64,000 nucleotides of DNA from Bacillus spongiae (GCF_037120725.1 NZ_JBBAXC010000012.1:109195-173194), one strand, 5' to 3'. Counted from the stretch's first letter, positions 15,957 through 25,470 are shown. Program-made: numbers and translations. The notes: generated by a model not told the origin, from the letters alone.

Positions 15957-17574
15957 TAGGACAAAAGCTGTTTTCTATGCCCGTGTTAGTACCGAAGACC
16001 AAGCACGTGAGGGATTTAGCATACAGGCTCAAATTGAAGGGATAGAGGATTATGCAAAAAGAAATAACATGGAAATTGTAAAAAGATATATTGATGAAGG
16101 GGCAAGTGGAAAAAACATATCTGGGCGTCCAGAAATGAAAAGATTATTAAAAGACATGCAGAGTAACGAATTTGGTACAATAATTGTTTATAAAATTGAT
16201 CGTATCGCTCGAAAATCAAAGGATGCGTTGGAAATTGCTGAAAGATGTAAAGAGGCAAATGTTAGCTTAATTAGTTTGAAAGAGAATTTTGACTTTGCGA
16301 CTCCAATAGGTAATATAGTCTTTCAAATGATGAGTAATTTCTCTGAGTTTGAGCGGAATTCAATCATAGATCGTGGCAAAATGGGGATGACACAACGTGC
16401 CAAACAAGGTTACTTTAATGGTGGCCGAGTATTTGGATTTGAAAGTGTCAATAAGGAATTGGTTGTTAATAAAGAAGAAGCTCATGTGATACGCTTAATT
16501 TTTGATTATGCAGAACAAGAACTAGGCTATAAAGCAATTGTCAGTCGAATTAATGCTATGGGATATAAAACAAAGCGTGGATGTGACTTTTCAATTAATA
16601 CGATAAAAACGATATTAGACAACCCTATTTACATTGGGAAGATCCTCTTCAACATGTATGAAAACTGGTCAGAAAAACATCGTAAAGGTAAAAATGAAGA
16701 CTACATTCTCGCTGACGGGAAACATAAGGCAATCATTACAATAGAGCAATGGGATCGTGTCCAAAAAAGCCGTAAGAAGCGTTCTCATAGACCTGCTCAA
16801 TCACATGCTCCATTTATCTTAAGCGGACTTATAAAATGTCCTAAATGTGGATATGATATGGTTCCAGGTTTATCTAAGGGATCTAATGGCAAAAAGTATC
16901 GCTATTATGTTTGTGGCCTATTTCATAATAAAGGTAGTAATGCATGCAGTGCACACTCCATTCGAGCTGAAAGAGCAGAAGAATATGTATTTAATGAATT
17001 AAAACGAATTGTTTCTGAACCATATGTTTTAAGTCAAATAATTGAAAATATTAACCAACAACGAATCCAAGCAAAGACACCTATTAATGAAGAAATAAAT
17101 ATATTGTGTTCTAAGCTAAATAAGGTAGAGACAAGAATTAGCAACATTACTAATCAACTAATGGATGACCCTTCCCTTGTATCTATCTTTAAGCCGAAAT
17201 TAAAAGAACTAATGGAAGAGCAATCCACACTTCATAATAAGATTGAATCATTAAATTCAGAATTAGAAGAATATGATATAACACCCATTGACGATCAAGC
17301 ATTGATTCATCTTCTAAGCGACTTAGAAAAAGTAATACGAGATGCTGATTCAGAAAAACAAAAAGCACTGCTTCGATTAATTATTATGGATATCCAAATA
17401 AACAAAGAAGCTCCTCGGAGAGTGAGTAGACAAGTTGAAAAAGTTAATTTACACTTTGACTTTACACTAGAAGCATTAGAGGCACAATCGTTGGATTTGT
17501 TGGATGCGATTCGACCAGAGTATATTAGCCAGTTGAAGCATGGATGCTTGAAAATAAAGATGGTAAAGGATTAA
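15949..17574 (+). CDS. Large serine recombinase (site-specific integrase)
   Basis: 541 residues. The resolvase/invertase catalytic domain begins YARVSTEDQ with the nucleophile at Ser14, followed by conserved arginines in GRPEMKRLL and KIDRIARKS. The recombinase DNA-binding domain (about 160-260) and a zinc-ribbon (CPKCGYDM...C...C, about 300-345) come next, then a coiled-coil segment (about 375-420). This is the layout of large serine integrases, the enzyme class that moves SCC elements and many phages. It points at the 3' end of the resident rlmH, 32 bp away, consistent with integration there. AAGGAG precedes the ATG. Confidence 0.95.
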   Translation: MSNRTKAVFYARVSTEDQAREGFSIQAQIEGIEDYAKRNNMEIVKRYIDEGASGKNISGRPEMKRLLKDMQSNEFGTIIVYKIDRIARKSKDALEIAERCKEANVSLISLKENFDFATPIGNIVFQMMSNFSEFERNSIIDRGKMGMTQRAKQGYFNGGRVFGFESVNKELVVNKEEAHVIRLIFDYAEQELGYKAIVSRINAMGYKTKRGCDFSINTIKTILDNPIYIGKILFNMYENWSEKHRKGKNEDYILADGKHKAIITIEQWDRVQKSRKKRSHRPAQSHAPFILSGLIKCPKCGYDMVPGLSKGSNGKKYRYYVCGLFHNKGSNACSAHSIRAERAEEYVFNELKRIVSEPYVLSQIIENINQQRIQAKTPINEEINILCSKLNKVETRISNITNQLMDDPSLVSIFKPKLKELMEEQSTLHNKIESLNSELEEYDITPIDDQALIHLLSDLEKVIRDADSEKQKALLRLIIMDIQINKEAPRRVSRQVEKVNLHFDFTLEALEAQSLDLLDAIRPEYISQLKHGCLKIKMVKD

Positions 17575-17597
17575 GCGAATTTATGGATTCGCTTAAT
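17570..17597 (+). terminator. Hairpin enclosing the recombinase stop codon
   Basis: ATTAAGCGAAT (17570-17580) and ATTCGCTTAAT (17587-17597) form a perfect 11-bp stem with a TTATGG loop. The TAA stop is inside the left arm. The T tail is weak. It lies between the convergent recombinase and resident rlmH genes. Confidence 0.55.
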
Positions 17598-17606
17598 ATT
17601 CTACCC

Positions 17607-18086
17607 TTAAAAGATGTACGGTTCCCCCCGATTAATCCGAAACGCCCGATAGATCTGTTCCACTAAAACCAATCTCATCAACTGATGGGGGAAGGTCATC
17701 TTCGAGAAGGAGAGGTGTTCGTTGGCTCTCTTTAAGACATCATCACTTAAACCAAGTGACCCGCCGATGACAAATGCGACTTTGCTTTTTCCGTAGGTGG
17801 CGAGCTTGTCTAGGTTTTTGGCTAGTTATTCGGAGGATTGCATGTTTCCTTTGATGGCTAAGGCGATTACATGGGTATCTGTACCTATTTTGGCTAGGAT
17901 TCGTTCACCTTCTTTCTTTTTGACGAGGTCCATTTCGATTTTGCTTAGTTGTTCTGGTGCTTTTTCATCAGGAAGTTCGATGATTTCGACTTTTGCGTAG
18001 GCAGAAAGTCTTTTTATGTACTCATTTATTCCTTGTTTTAAGTATTTTTCTTTTAGTTTTCCGACGGTTATAATTGATATATTCAC
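17607..18086 (-). pseudogene. rlmH: Resident rlmH interrupted by a nonsense codon
   Basis: This is rlmH at its normal Bacillus position beside the CxxH/CxxC gene and htrA. Codon 87 is TAA where the family has Gln (SSEQLA), so translation stops after 86 residues. The downstream frame is otherwise clean for the expected length and retains [13 protein letters not shown] and FPHQLMRL. The last two codons read Ile-Phe in place of the usual His-Lys, which fits replacement of the 3' tip by integration. The clean remainder implies recent inactivation. The intact foreign copy at 13830-14309 probably relieved selection. Confidence 0.88.
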
Positions 18087-18111
18087 AGGTCATCCTCACT
18101 TTACAAACAAT

Positions 18112-18154
18112 ATATCCACAATAGTTATCCACATATCCACAATTTCTATCCACA
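18112..18154. promoter_or_regulatory. Cluster of DnaA boxes upstream of rlmH
   Basis: Four same-direction boxes: ATATCCACA 18112-18120, TTATCCACA 18125-18133 (exact consensus), ATATCCACA 18133-18141 and CTATCCACA 18146-18154. A DnaA-box cluster at this gene (yydA) is known in Bacillus subtilis and helps control replication initiation by titrating DnaA. Confidence 0.75.
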
Positions 18155-18169
18155 TCTTGTAGGGGAATA

Positions 18170-18328
18170 TTAGTTCCCCACTATATATTCTGCTTGACGA
18201 TCACAATATTCACAGCTTGTGGATATCTTTGTGGAGCGATTGATTTCTTCTAAACTAGGGGCTGTTTCGTTCTCATCGACTGCCACATCTAAGGCCAGTT
18301 CTACATGCTCTTTACAACAATAAATCAT
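18170..18328 (-). CDS. CxxH/CxxC small zinc-binding-type protein
   Basis: 52 residues starting MIYCCKEHVELALDVAVDE and containing CEYCDRQAEY. A Cys-x2-His and a Cys-x2-Cys pair could bind one zinc ion. Small proteins of this pattern are commonly annotated next to rlmH in Bacillaceae. AAAGGAG precedes the ATG at 18328. A GGGGAA/TTCCCC hairpin overlaps the stop codon and may end the transcript. Function unknown. Confidence 0.8.
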   Translation of the reverse strand: MIYCCKEHVELALDVAVDENETAPSLEEINRSTKISTSCEYCDRQAEYIVGN

Positions 18329-18387
18329 CCTTGTTCTCCTTTCAATCCCTTTGTTGATAACGTCATCTTATCATGAAAACAATCGAA

Positions 18388-18417
18388 AAGCAGAAAAGCG
18401 GTTTGGCTTTTCTGCTT
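18388..18417 (-). terminator. Terminator after htrA
   Basis: AAGCAGAAAAGC (18388-18399) and GCTTTTCTGCTT (18406-18417) form a 12-bp stem followed leftward by TTTCG. Confidence 0.75.
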
Positions 18418-18427
18418 CATGATGGAA

Positions 18428-19654
18428 TTAGATTGTCGATGCATCGGCTAAGTTCATGGTAATTGTTTGTAATTTTCCGTCTCGGTAAAATTTAACTTCC
18501 ATTGAGTCACCGACATTTTTTTCATTGTACAAATACTGTCTTAATTCAATAATATCGGTTATTTTCTCACCGTCTAGTTCAACAATGACATCCAATTCTT
18601 TTAAACCTGCTAGAGCTGCTGGTGAGTTAGGTACTACGTTTTCAATTAATACGCCATCCTTCACGTCTTCAGGTAATTTCAACGTTTCTGATTGGTGATA
18701 GGCGGATACTTCATTGACATTTTGTAGCCTTACTCCCATTGATGGTCTACGAATCTCTCCGTGTTTTTCTAAGTCTTCAATAATCGGTTGGGCATAATTA
18801 ATTGGGATTGCTAATCCAATTCCTTCAACGGCTGATTGCGCTATTTTCATGGAGTTGATACCGACTAATTGACCGGATATATTAATTAATGCTCCTCCGC
18901 TATTACCTGGGTTAATCGCGGCATCTGTCTGTAATACTTCCGCATGCCAATCAATGGTGCCATTTTGATCAATATCTACTGGGATGGTACGTTCTACCCC
19001 AGATACAATTCCTTGTGTGACAGAGCCTGAAAATTGAAGGCCTAATGGGTTTCCGATCGCAATGACGGGCTCTCCTGCTTTTAATGCAGAGGAGTCTCCA
19101 AATTCTGCTACCGCTTCGTCTTTAATGCTTTTCGCCTCAATTTCAAGGACTGCTAAATCCGTCCACTGATCACCGCCACGAACCGTTGCTGGAACCTTTG
19201 TTCCATCTGCGAGGGTGACTTCAAGCTGATCTGCTCCTTCAATAACATGATAGTTTGTGGCAATGTAAGCTACATCTCCGTCTTTTTTGTAAATGACACC
19301 AGAGCCTGTACCGGCCTCCTGCGAATCAGTTGACCAAAAGCCGCCGCCCGCTTGAATATTAGAGATTCCTACGACTGAATCCCCTGCTTTTTCCACTGCT
19401 TCCGTTACACCTGATGTGACATCCACGGACACGCCTGTTGTGTAATTTTTCGTTTCAGAAACCGTTTCTTTTTCTTCCGTTTTATCACCATACGAGAATA
19501 CGTTCGTATCGACTAGCCTCGGTAGTGCTACGACCACGATAAATGCACCTAAAATCAATCCGACTAAGCTTGCAATAAAATACCCACCCTTATGGCTTTT
19601 CTTTGTATTTTCACGGCTGAACTCGTCTCCATCATAATATCCCACGTCACTCAT
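18428..19654 (-). CDS. htrC: HtrA/DegP-like membrane-anchored serine protease (YycK/HtrC type)
   Basis: 408 residues. One membrane segment (about 25-44) anchors the protein with the protease outside. The S1C catalytic triad is visible: His136 (TNYHVIEG), Asp166 (TDLAVL) and Ser252 (NPGNSGGALIN). A PDZ domain occupies the C-terminal third (about 310-400). It acts as a quality-control protease of the envelope. It follows walJ, as in other Bacillaceae, but a strong terminator separates them. The ATG at 19654 lies very close to AAAGG; a GTG at 19645 has better spacing and may be the true start. Confidence 0.92.
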   Translation of the reverse strand: MSDVGYYDGDEFSRENTKKSHKGGYFIASLVGLILGAFIVVVALPRLVDTNVFSYGDKTEEKETVSETKNYTTGVSVDVTSGVTEAVEKAGDSVVGISNIQAGGGFWSTDSQEAGTGSGVIYKKDGDVAYIATNYHVIEGADQLEVTLADGTKVPATVRGGDQWTDLAVLEIEAKSIKDEAVAEFGDSSALKAGEPVIAIGNPLGLQFSGSVTQGIVSGVERTIPVDIDQNGTIDWHAEVLQTDAAINPGNSGGALINISGQLVGINSMKIAQSAVEGIGLAIPINYAQPIIEDLEKHGEIRRPSMGVRLQNVNEVSAYHQSETLKLPEDVKDGVLIENVVPNSPAALAGLKELDVIVELDGEKITDIIELRQYLYNEKNVGDSMEVKFYRDGKLQTITMNLADASTI

Positions 19655-19803
19655 CCTTTCGTTCTTCTATTTAATAGTTTGAGTATCTATGTCACATTAT
19701 AATCAGCCAACATTAAAATTTCATGAGAAAGTCATTAAAAAATTCACTAAATTAAACAATCTCCCATTCGTAGCGCATTTCGATAATCTTGTTCACATAA
19801 TAA

Positions 19804-19834
19804 AAGAGTAAAGAGAGGCTCGCTCTTTACTCTT
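19804..19834 (-). terminator. Terminator of the wal operon
   Basis: AAGAGTAAAGAG (19804-19815) and CTCTTTACTCTT (19823-19834) form a 12-bp stem, with TTTTATT following leftward. It lies 15 bp after the walJ stop. Confidence 0.85.
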
Positions 19835-19849
19835 CCTTACTAAACTATT

Positions 19850-20644
19850 TTACACAACGGTTAAGGCTGTTGCTGTTTTCGGGTCTGTATCATAAAGTTC
19901 AAACTGTTCTCCTACGACATGACCTCTTGATAAAAGGGTTTGTTCCACGCTCATACGGGCTAAATCTTTCATATTATTATCAGCGCTTAAGTGGGCCAAA
20001 TAGATTCTTTTCGTTTTATCTCCGACAACCTCACTCATGGCAACGGCTGCATCTTCATTTGAAACATGACCGACATCCGATAGAATACGGCGTTTCACAC
20101 TCCAAGGGTATCTTCCCATCCGAAGCATATCGACATCATGATTGCTTTCGAATAAGTACATGTCAGCATTTGCGATAATCCCCTTCATTCGATCACTGAC
20201 ATAGCCTGTATCTGTAAGTAATACAAGCTTCTTTCCGTGATGATGAAAGATATAGAACATCGGTTCCGCTGCATCATGAGAGACACCAAAGGATTCAATA
20301 TCAACAGGCCCAAACGACTTGGTGCTTTCCATCGAGAAGGTCATTTTTTGGTCTGTGGGAATCTCACCAATAAGTCCGTCCATCGCTTTCCATGTTTTTT
20401 CATTAGCATAGATTGGAAGCTTATATTTACGGGCGAGAATCCCAATCCCTTTAATATGATCGCTATGTTCATGGGTAACAAAAATTCCTGTTAAATCTTC
20501 TATCTTGCGGTCTACTTGCTGAAATAAACGCTCCATTTGTTTCCCACTAAAGCCTGCATCCACTAAAAAGGATTGTCCATCCGCCTCAATGTAGGTGGCA
20601 TTCCCCGTACTGCCACTCGCAAGAACACTAAATTGCATGTTCAT
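19850..20644 (-). CDS. walJ: WalJ (YycJ) metallo-beta-lactamase-fold hydrolase
   Basis: 264 residues with the metallo-beta-lactamase signature THEHSDH (His58, His60, Asp62, His63) and later metal ligands in [10 protein letters not shown] and HLSADN. YycJ/WalJ is a soluble nuclease-like member of the WalRK operon thought to link cell division with DNA replication. It starts 16 bp after walI and ends the operon. Confidence 0.93.
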   Translation of the reverse strand: MNMQFSVLASGSTGNATYIEADGQSFLVDAGFSGKQMERLFQQVDRKIEDLTGIFVTHEHSDHIKGIGILARKYKLPIYANEKTWKAMDGLIGEIPTDQKMTFSMESTKSFGPVDIESFGVSHDAAEPMFYIFHHHGKKLVLLTDTGYVSDRMKGIIANADMYLFESNHDVDMLRMGRYPWSVKRRILSDVGHVSNEDAAVAMSEVVGDKTKRIYLAHLSADNNMKDLARMSVEQTLLSRGHVVGEQFELYDTDPKTATALTVV

Positions 20645-20659
20645 CTAATCACTCCACAT

Positions 20660-21517
20660 TCATTCCTGCATAGAAAACATTTGACCTTCTATAGCATTTA
20701 CGTAGTAATAATTTACTGTTGAATTTTCTTGTTTAACCTTAACATACCAAGTCGGCGTAAGGACATGTGATTCAAGCTCTACTTCAAGATTATCGCTATC
20801 GTTCGTGTTCGAAAAATAGCCTAGTTCCCATTCGAGCGAGCTATTCTTACTTAACTCACTATATAATATCTTAATAATCTCAATATCCGATAAAAGTTCT
20901 TTTTCTTCCTTGAAAGTTTCAAAGGTTAACATCGTTTGCTCATAGGAAGTAACCTCAAGCTGATTATTTAACGAAAAAACAATTTTACCAGCATTATTAT
21001 CATAAATTGGCTTCCCGTCAACTAACTGATAAAACGAAGCCTCATAACCCTCATTATCTTTTTTTTCATTAAAGGAACCAAATTGGTATTTATCACTATC
21101 AATGAAGTATTTCTCTAAAGTGCTATCCATCTTAAACTCGTTTTCATTCACAAAATTTACTATCTCTTCTTTACTTACATCAGCCGTTAAGGGAATAGGG
21201 ATAGGCTTGTCAAAATCAGAACTGATCATCTTTTTATCATCTGTTAAGTCAGCTGATTGCTTAGGAAGGTTTTTGATTTCAGCATCTGTAAAGGTCCTTG
21301 CTTTTGCCTTCAAGTGAGGTTCTTTGAGCACCTCTTTAGTAAAATCAGGGTGGTCAATATTATCCTCTTTAAGAAGATCTTTTATATCTTTTATCGTAAT
21401 AGTCGGGTTGTTAAGAGGTTCATATTCTGTTGGCTTTTGAACAAAGATCATTATAAGAAATATATTTAAAATCGCAAAAACGACAATAAATATGGTCTTC
21501 GTTTTATTCCAGTCGAT
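20660..21517 (-). CDS. walI: WalI (YycI) regulator of WalK, apparent AUC start
   Basis: The first ATG (21451) would remove the membrane anchor. The frame extends upstream as IDWNKTKTIFIVVFAILNIF, matching the usual YycI start MDW..KTIFI, and is closed by a TAG five codons earlier. No ATG, GTG or TTG is available in that short interval, so ATC at 21517 is the likely initiator, preceded by a GGGGGG ribosome site 7-8 nt away. The resulting 285 residues hold one transmembrane helix (about 8-26) and an extracytoplasmic domain. WalI and WalH restrain WalK by membrane interaction. The coding sequence overlaps the walH end by 14 nt, implying coupling. Confidence 0.85.
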   Translation of the reverse strand: MDWNKTKTIFIVVFAILNIFLIMIFVQKPTEYEPLNNPTITIKDIKDLLKEDNIDHPDFTKEVLKEPHLKAKARTFTDAEIKNLPKQSADLTDDKKMISSDFDKPIPIPLTADVSKEEIVNFVNENEFKMDSTLEKYFIDSDKYQFGSFNEKKDNEGYEASFYQLVDGKPIYDNNAGKIVFSLNNQLEVTSYEQTMLTFETFKEEKELLSDIEIIKILYSELSKNSSLEWELGYFSNTNDSDNLEVELESHVLTPTWYVKVKQENSTVNYYYVNAIEGQMFSMQE

Positions 21518-22811
21518 TTGGTTTCCCCCCTAACTCATCTTCGTTTAGCTGCTTCCATCGGTTATTGACCCGATAATACCATTCAGGATTAAAGATTAAA
21601 TTCCTACCATTATATTCTTTAAGGGCATACCCTATTATCACATCTTGTAAGAGTTCATCATCGCCAAGCATAGCTTCTATTGAATCTAATGCAGTGATTG
21701 CATCCTCTATCACGTCACCTTTTTCTTCGAGCGGATCTCCTAATTTAAAGTATGGACGGCTATACTCACGAAGATTTTCAATACTTCCCCATGCTAACTC
21801 AATTGCTGCTAAATCTATATCATCCGATTCTTTTTGGGTAAATACTGGATAATCTTTATGGAAAAGACGAAAACTAATCTTAGATTTAGTAAAATTCCAT
21901 TGAAAATAGCGATAGTCATCTGTCCACCCTTCATGTCTATTCACATAGGATATCGAACCTTCGAGCAATTTACTAAGATGAGAATCAGACAACCAACGTC
22001 TTTTTTCAAGTACATTCACAAAACGCATCCATTTAAAGGAAGTATGCCATCGCATAAAGCTTGTAGAGTCATGATAATCGTCTAAATTATTGCTTCTTTC
22101 TAAGTCTACTATATCCGGGTCAGTAAATAACGCATTTTTAAATTCCTCTGGACCCATTTCTTCACGTGTATAATAATCAATCACTAAATCTGTAGTGTCC
22201 GTTGGCATATAAATAACAGATTCTTTTATTGTATGTTTTTCATACAGTACATACTGTTCGTTTTGAGAATCCAGAATTTCTTTCAATTCTTCCACTGCAT
22301 CACCATCAACCTCTGTTTTATAATTTGTTCCTGATGGTGTAATAAAATAGAGGATAGAGGTGTCAAGCTCAACCTCAATGCGGTCAAAATTGAATATTGG
22401 AGGAGAAATCCCTTCACGAAATCCTAACACATTTCCATAAGTCGTTGATGGAACAATATCAGGAAATATAATCTCTATCCTTTCATGCTGAGAGCCGTCC
22501 TCTTTGTCCTCTTTGTTCTCTTGGTAAAGATAACTTAATGGCCAAGCAGTAATTTCCCTCATTATTCTATTTATTTCCTTAGCTTCTACAGTCCCTTTCG
22601 TCCATTCGGGCTGATGATATAAAATCTTTAAAGGCTGAATAAGGGTATTTACATCCTTCGTAACTCCAATTGAACTCTCAAATGTCTCTTCACTACTTAT
22701 AGTACGACTATAGTCAGGCTGATACGTCCAAATGCCGTAGGTTAACACCATACTATTTATAACAAGGATAGTTAGTACAATTGATTTTATCGATTCATAT
22801 TTCATATCCAT
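21504..22811 (-). CDS. walH: WalH (YycH) regulator of WalK
   Basis: 435 residues with one N-terminal membrane helix (about 8-27) and a large extracytoplasmic domain, as in YycH. With WalI it forms a complex that lowers WalK kinase activity. It overlaps the walK stop by 10 nt. Two ATGs (22811 and 22805) are possible; the first is given. Confidence 0.9.
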   Translation of the reverse strand: MDMKYESIKSIVLTILVINSMVLTYGIWTYQPDYSRTISSEETFESSIGVTKDVNTLIQPLKILYHQPEWTKGTVEAKEINRIMREITAWPLSYLYQENKEDKEDGSQHERIEIIFPDIVPSTTYGNVLGFREGISPPIFNFDRIEVELDTSILYFITPSGTNYKTEVDGDAVEELKEILDSQNEQYVLYEKHTIKESVIYMPTDTTDLVIDYYTREEMGPEEFKNALFTDPDIVDLERSNNLDDYHDSTSFMRWHTSFKWMRFVNVLEKRRWLSDSHLSKLLEGSISYVNRHEGWTDDYRYFQWNFTKSKISFRLFHKDYPVFTQKESDDIDLAAIELAWGSIENLREYSRPYFKLGDPLEEKGDVIEDAITALDSIEAMLGDDELLQDVIIGYALKEYNGRNLIFNPEWYYRVNNRWKQLNEDELGGKPNRLE

Positions 22812-24607
22812 TCATCCTCTTGCATATTCACATAAGGAAGCGTAAAGAAAATAGTCGTTCCTTCTCCTTCTTTACTTTCCGCCCAAATATTTCCTCCATG
22901 CGCTATAATCATCTCTTTTGAGATAGCTAATCCTAAGCCAGTTCCCCCCATTTGGCGAGATCGTGCTTTATCAACACGGTAAAAGCGATCAAAAATCTGC
23001 TCTACTTTATCCTTCGGTATTCCTAACCCTTCGTCGGATATGCTTACCATCAGTTGGCTTTCACTTTCTTTTACTTTAAACGTCACTTTTCCTCCTTCAG
23101 GGGAATACTTCAACGCGTTTGAAATAATATTATCAATGACTTGTGTTAATTTATCTGGGTCAATTTCTACAAATAACTTATCCTCAGGTAAATCTCGAAT
23201 AAAAGTAATCGTTTCGACCTTTGACATTTCAAACCGATCAATAATTTGATCAAAAAAGTCTATAAAATTTATCCATTCTTGATTTACAAGATAATCTTTA
23301 CTATCCATTTTAGAAAGCTGTAATAAATCATTTACGAGACGAATCATCCGCTCTGTCTCATTTTGAGTCACATCAAGGAAGTGTGGAGCTATTTCTTTAT
23401 CCTCCCAGGCACCCTCTGCTAGCGCTTCTAGGTAGCTTCTCATAGTCGTGAGAGGCGTTCGTAGTTCATGGGAAACATTTGCAACAAATTCTCTACGTTC
23501 CATATCAATTTTCTCTTGCTCTGTAATATCATGAAGAACTGTAATAAGTCCGTTTACAAAGCCCGTTTCCTTTTGAATAACGGAAAAATTTGCCCGAAGA
23601 GTATAAGGAGTCTCTTTCGTACTATAGTCCAAATTAACGGAATCTTGTTCGTTTAATAATTCCTCAAACGTATACCGTTCTTGTAACCCTAATAGTGTCA
23701 CAATAGGCTGAGACAGGACCGTTTCACGTGAAACATCTAACATTTCCGCTGCAGGGTCATTAATTAAAATGACTCTACCTTTCCGGTCTGTAGCAATAAC
23801 ACCATCTGTCATAAAGGAAAGGACAGATGAAAGCTTCCGACGTTCACCTTCGGTTGTCGCCTGCGCTTCTTGCAGGCGCTTAGTCAAATTATTAAAGGTT
23901 TTGGCTAATTCACCAATTTCATCATTTCCGTATACCTTTACTTTTCGAGAGAAATTTCCTTTTGTCATCGCTTGGGCATGCTTTTTCATATCAGAAATCG
24001 GCTTTGTTATTGTTTGAGAAAGAAAAACCCATAAAATAGCCGTAACAACGATGGTTAGTCCAGTTCCTTTTGCTAAGATTTCATTGATTTCATTAATTTG
24101 CTTGTAAACCGTTTCAACATTTGCACTGATATGCACTACACCGAGTACTTCTTGGTGAGAAATGATGGGATACGTATAAACGAGAAGGCGATTTCCCTTT
24201 TTATCCACCTTAATCGTATCTAATTCTTTTTTTATGAGCATCGTTCTCGTTGTTTGAGCATCTGTTACTCTTCCTTCAAAATCTTCATTTGAAGCAAGAA
24301 TTCTTTTTTCTTCATCTACAACACGGATATCTTCTATATCATCCGCTTCAGCAAAATCATCTAATACAAATTGAAGTTCATCCTCGACCGAACTCGTTTC
24401 ATCATCTTCTTTTTCCATCGCCTCTTGAATCGTGAACGCTACAAAACTGACACGATCTTTAATGGATGTTGTAAAATTGGTCAGTAATTTCTCTTCAAGC
24501 TCTTTCGAAAAGTACGCGCTAATCATTTGCATTGCTAAAAAAATTAACAATACATAAATTAAAACAAATTTAAACTGAATCGAACGAAAAAAGCCAACTC
24601 TTTTCAT
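22802..24607 (-). CDS. walK: WalK (YycG) essential sensor histidine kinase
   Basis: 601 residues. Two membrane helices (about 10-30 and 180-203) flank an extracellular sensor domain. HAMP (about 205-255), PAS (about 265-365), the HisKA phosphoacceptor motif VSHELRTPL (His near 380) and an HATPase domain with DEGLGIPKD and GGTGLGLAI follow. WalK phosphorylates WalR to control autolysins and wall metabolism. It starts 7 bp after walR. A near-perfect parS site is embedded in the PAS-coding region. Confidence 0.96.
   Translation of the reverse strand: MKRVGFFRSIQFKFVLIYVLLIFLAMQMISAYFSKELEEKLLTNFTTSIKDRVSFVAFTIQEAMEKEDDETSSVEDELQFVLDDFAEADDIEDIRVVDEEKRILASNEDFEGRVTDAQTTRTMLIKKELDTIKVDKKGNRLLVYTYPIISHQEVLGVVHISANVETVYKQINEINEILAKGTGLTIVVTAILWVFLSQTITKPISDMKKHAQAMTKGNFSRKVKVYGNDEIGELAKTFNNLTKRLQEAQATTEGERRKLSSVLSFMTDGVIATDRKGRVILINDPAAEMLDVSRETVLSQPIVTLLGLQERYTFEELLNEQDSVNLDYSTKETPYTLRANFSVIQKETGFVNGLITVLHDITEQEKIDMERREFVANVSHELRTPLTTMRSYLEALAEGAWEDKEIAPHFLDVTQNETERMIRLVNDLLQLSKMDSKDYLVNQEWINFIDFFDQIIDRFEMSKVETITFIRDLPEDKLFVEIDPDKLTQVIDNIISNALKYSPEGGKVTFKVKESESQLMVSISDEGLGIPKDKVEQIFDRFYRVDKARSRQMGGTGLGLAISKEMIIAHGGNIWAESKEGEGTTIFFTLPYVNMQEDEWI
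23720..23735. promoter_or_regulatory. parS-like site inside walK
   Basis: CGTTTCACGTGAAACA matches the Spo0J/ParB consensus TGTTTCACGTGAAACA at 15 of 16 positions. Confidence 0.8.
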
Positions 24608-24613
24608 TTCCCT

Positions 24614-25324
24614 TTACTCCTGTTCTGGGTTGCGTAAATAATAGCCTACTCCTCTTCGTGTCACAATCCACATTGGGTGACTAGGATTATCTTCAATCTT
24701 TTCCCTCAAGCGACGAACGGTCACATCGACTGTCCGAACATCTCCGTAATAGTCGTAACCCCATACAGTTTGAAGTAAATGCTCCCTAGTCATCACTTGA
24801 CCAATATGCTTCGCTAAATAATGAAGTAGTTCAAACTCACGATGAGTTAATTCAATCGTGTCCCCTCGTTTTGAGACAACGTAGGCATCTGGGTGGATCA
24901 CTAGGGAACCAACTGAAATTTCATTCCCTTGTTCTTCCTCGTTCTGTTGCTCTGAAATACGTTGATGGCGACGTAAATTGGCTTTTACTCGCGCAATTAG
25001 CTCCCTTGTGCTAAACGGCTTGGTCACATAATCGTCAGCTCCTAGCTCCAACCCTAACACTTTATCTATTTCGGAATCTTTGGCCGTTAACATAATAATG
25101 GGCATTTCATATTTTTTTCTTACTTCACGGCATACTTCCATCCCATCTCGGTTAGGAAGCATTATATCTAATAACATTAAATCTGGCTTTACTTCATCCA
25201 CCATTTTAACAGCTTCGTCTCCATCATAAGCACAATGAACCTCAAAGCCCTCTTTTTTTAAATTAAATTGGAGTATATCAGCGATTGGTTTTTCATCGTC
25301 TACTACTAAGATTTTTTTGTCCAT
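24614..25324 (-). CDS. walR: WalR (YycF) essential response regulator
   Basis: 236 residues from the ATG at 25324, which has AAGGAG 9 nt upstream. The receiver domain has the acidic pocket DD (9-10), phosphoacceptor Asp53 (LLDIMLP) and Lys in MLTAKDSE. The C-terminal OmpR/PhoB winged helix ends [18 protein letters not shown]...RGVGYYL. WalR controls wall hydrolases from TGTWAH-N5-TGTWAH boxes. It is the first gene of the wal operon. Confidence 0.96.
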   Translation of the reverse strand: MDKKILVVDDEKPIADILQFNLKKEGFEVHCAYDGDEAVKMVDEVKPDLMLLDIMLPNRDGMEVCREVRKKYEMPIIMLTAKDSEIDKVLGLELGADDYVTKPFSTRELIARVKANLRRHQRISEQQNEEEQGNEISVGSLVIHPDAYVVSKRGDTIELTHREFELLHYLAKHIGQVMTREHLLQTVWGYDYYGDVRTVDVTVRRLREKIEDNPSHPMWIVTRRGVGYYLRNPEQE

Positions 25325-25470
25325 TCCATCCAACTCCTTTGTCATTATTTGCTTCTTTATATTAATGTGCTTTCTATTAATTTATCATGTTACTTGCTCA
25401 TTTTCATCTTTTTCCAAAAAAGAACGCAACTGAACACCCATAGGATACTTTCTTCACGGTAAATGTGCGA

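Noticed and set aside
785..17612. CTACCCTTAA present near 785 and near 17601 as a possible att direct repeat
   Set aside because: The match is only 10 bases and at 785 it is part of a terminator dyad, so it is likely chance.
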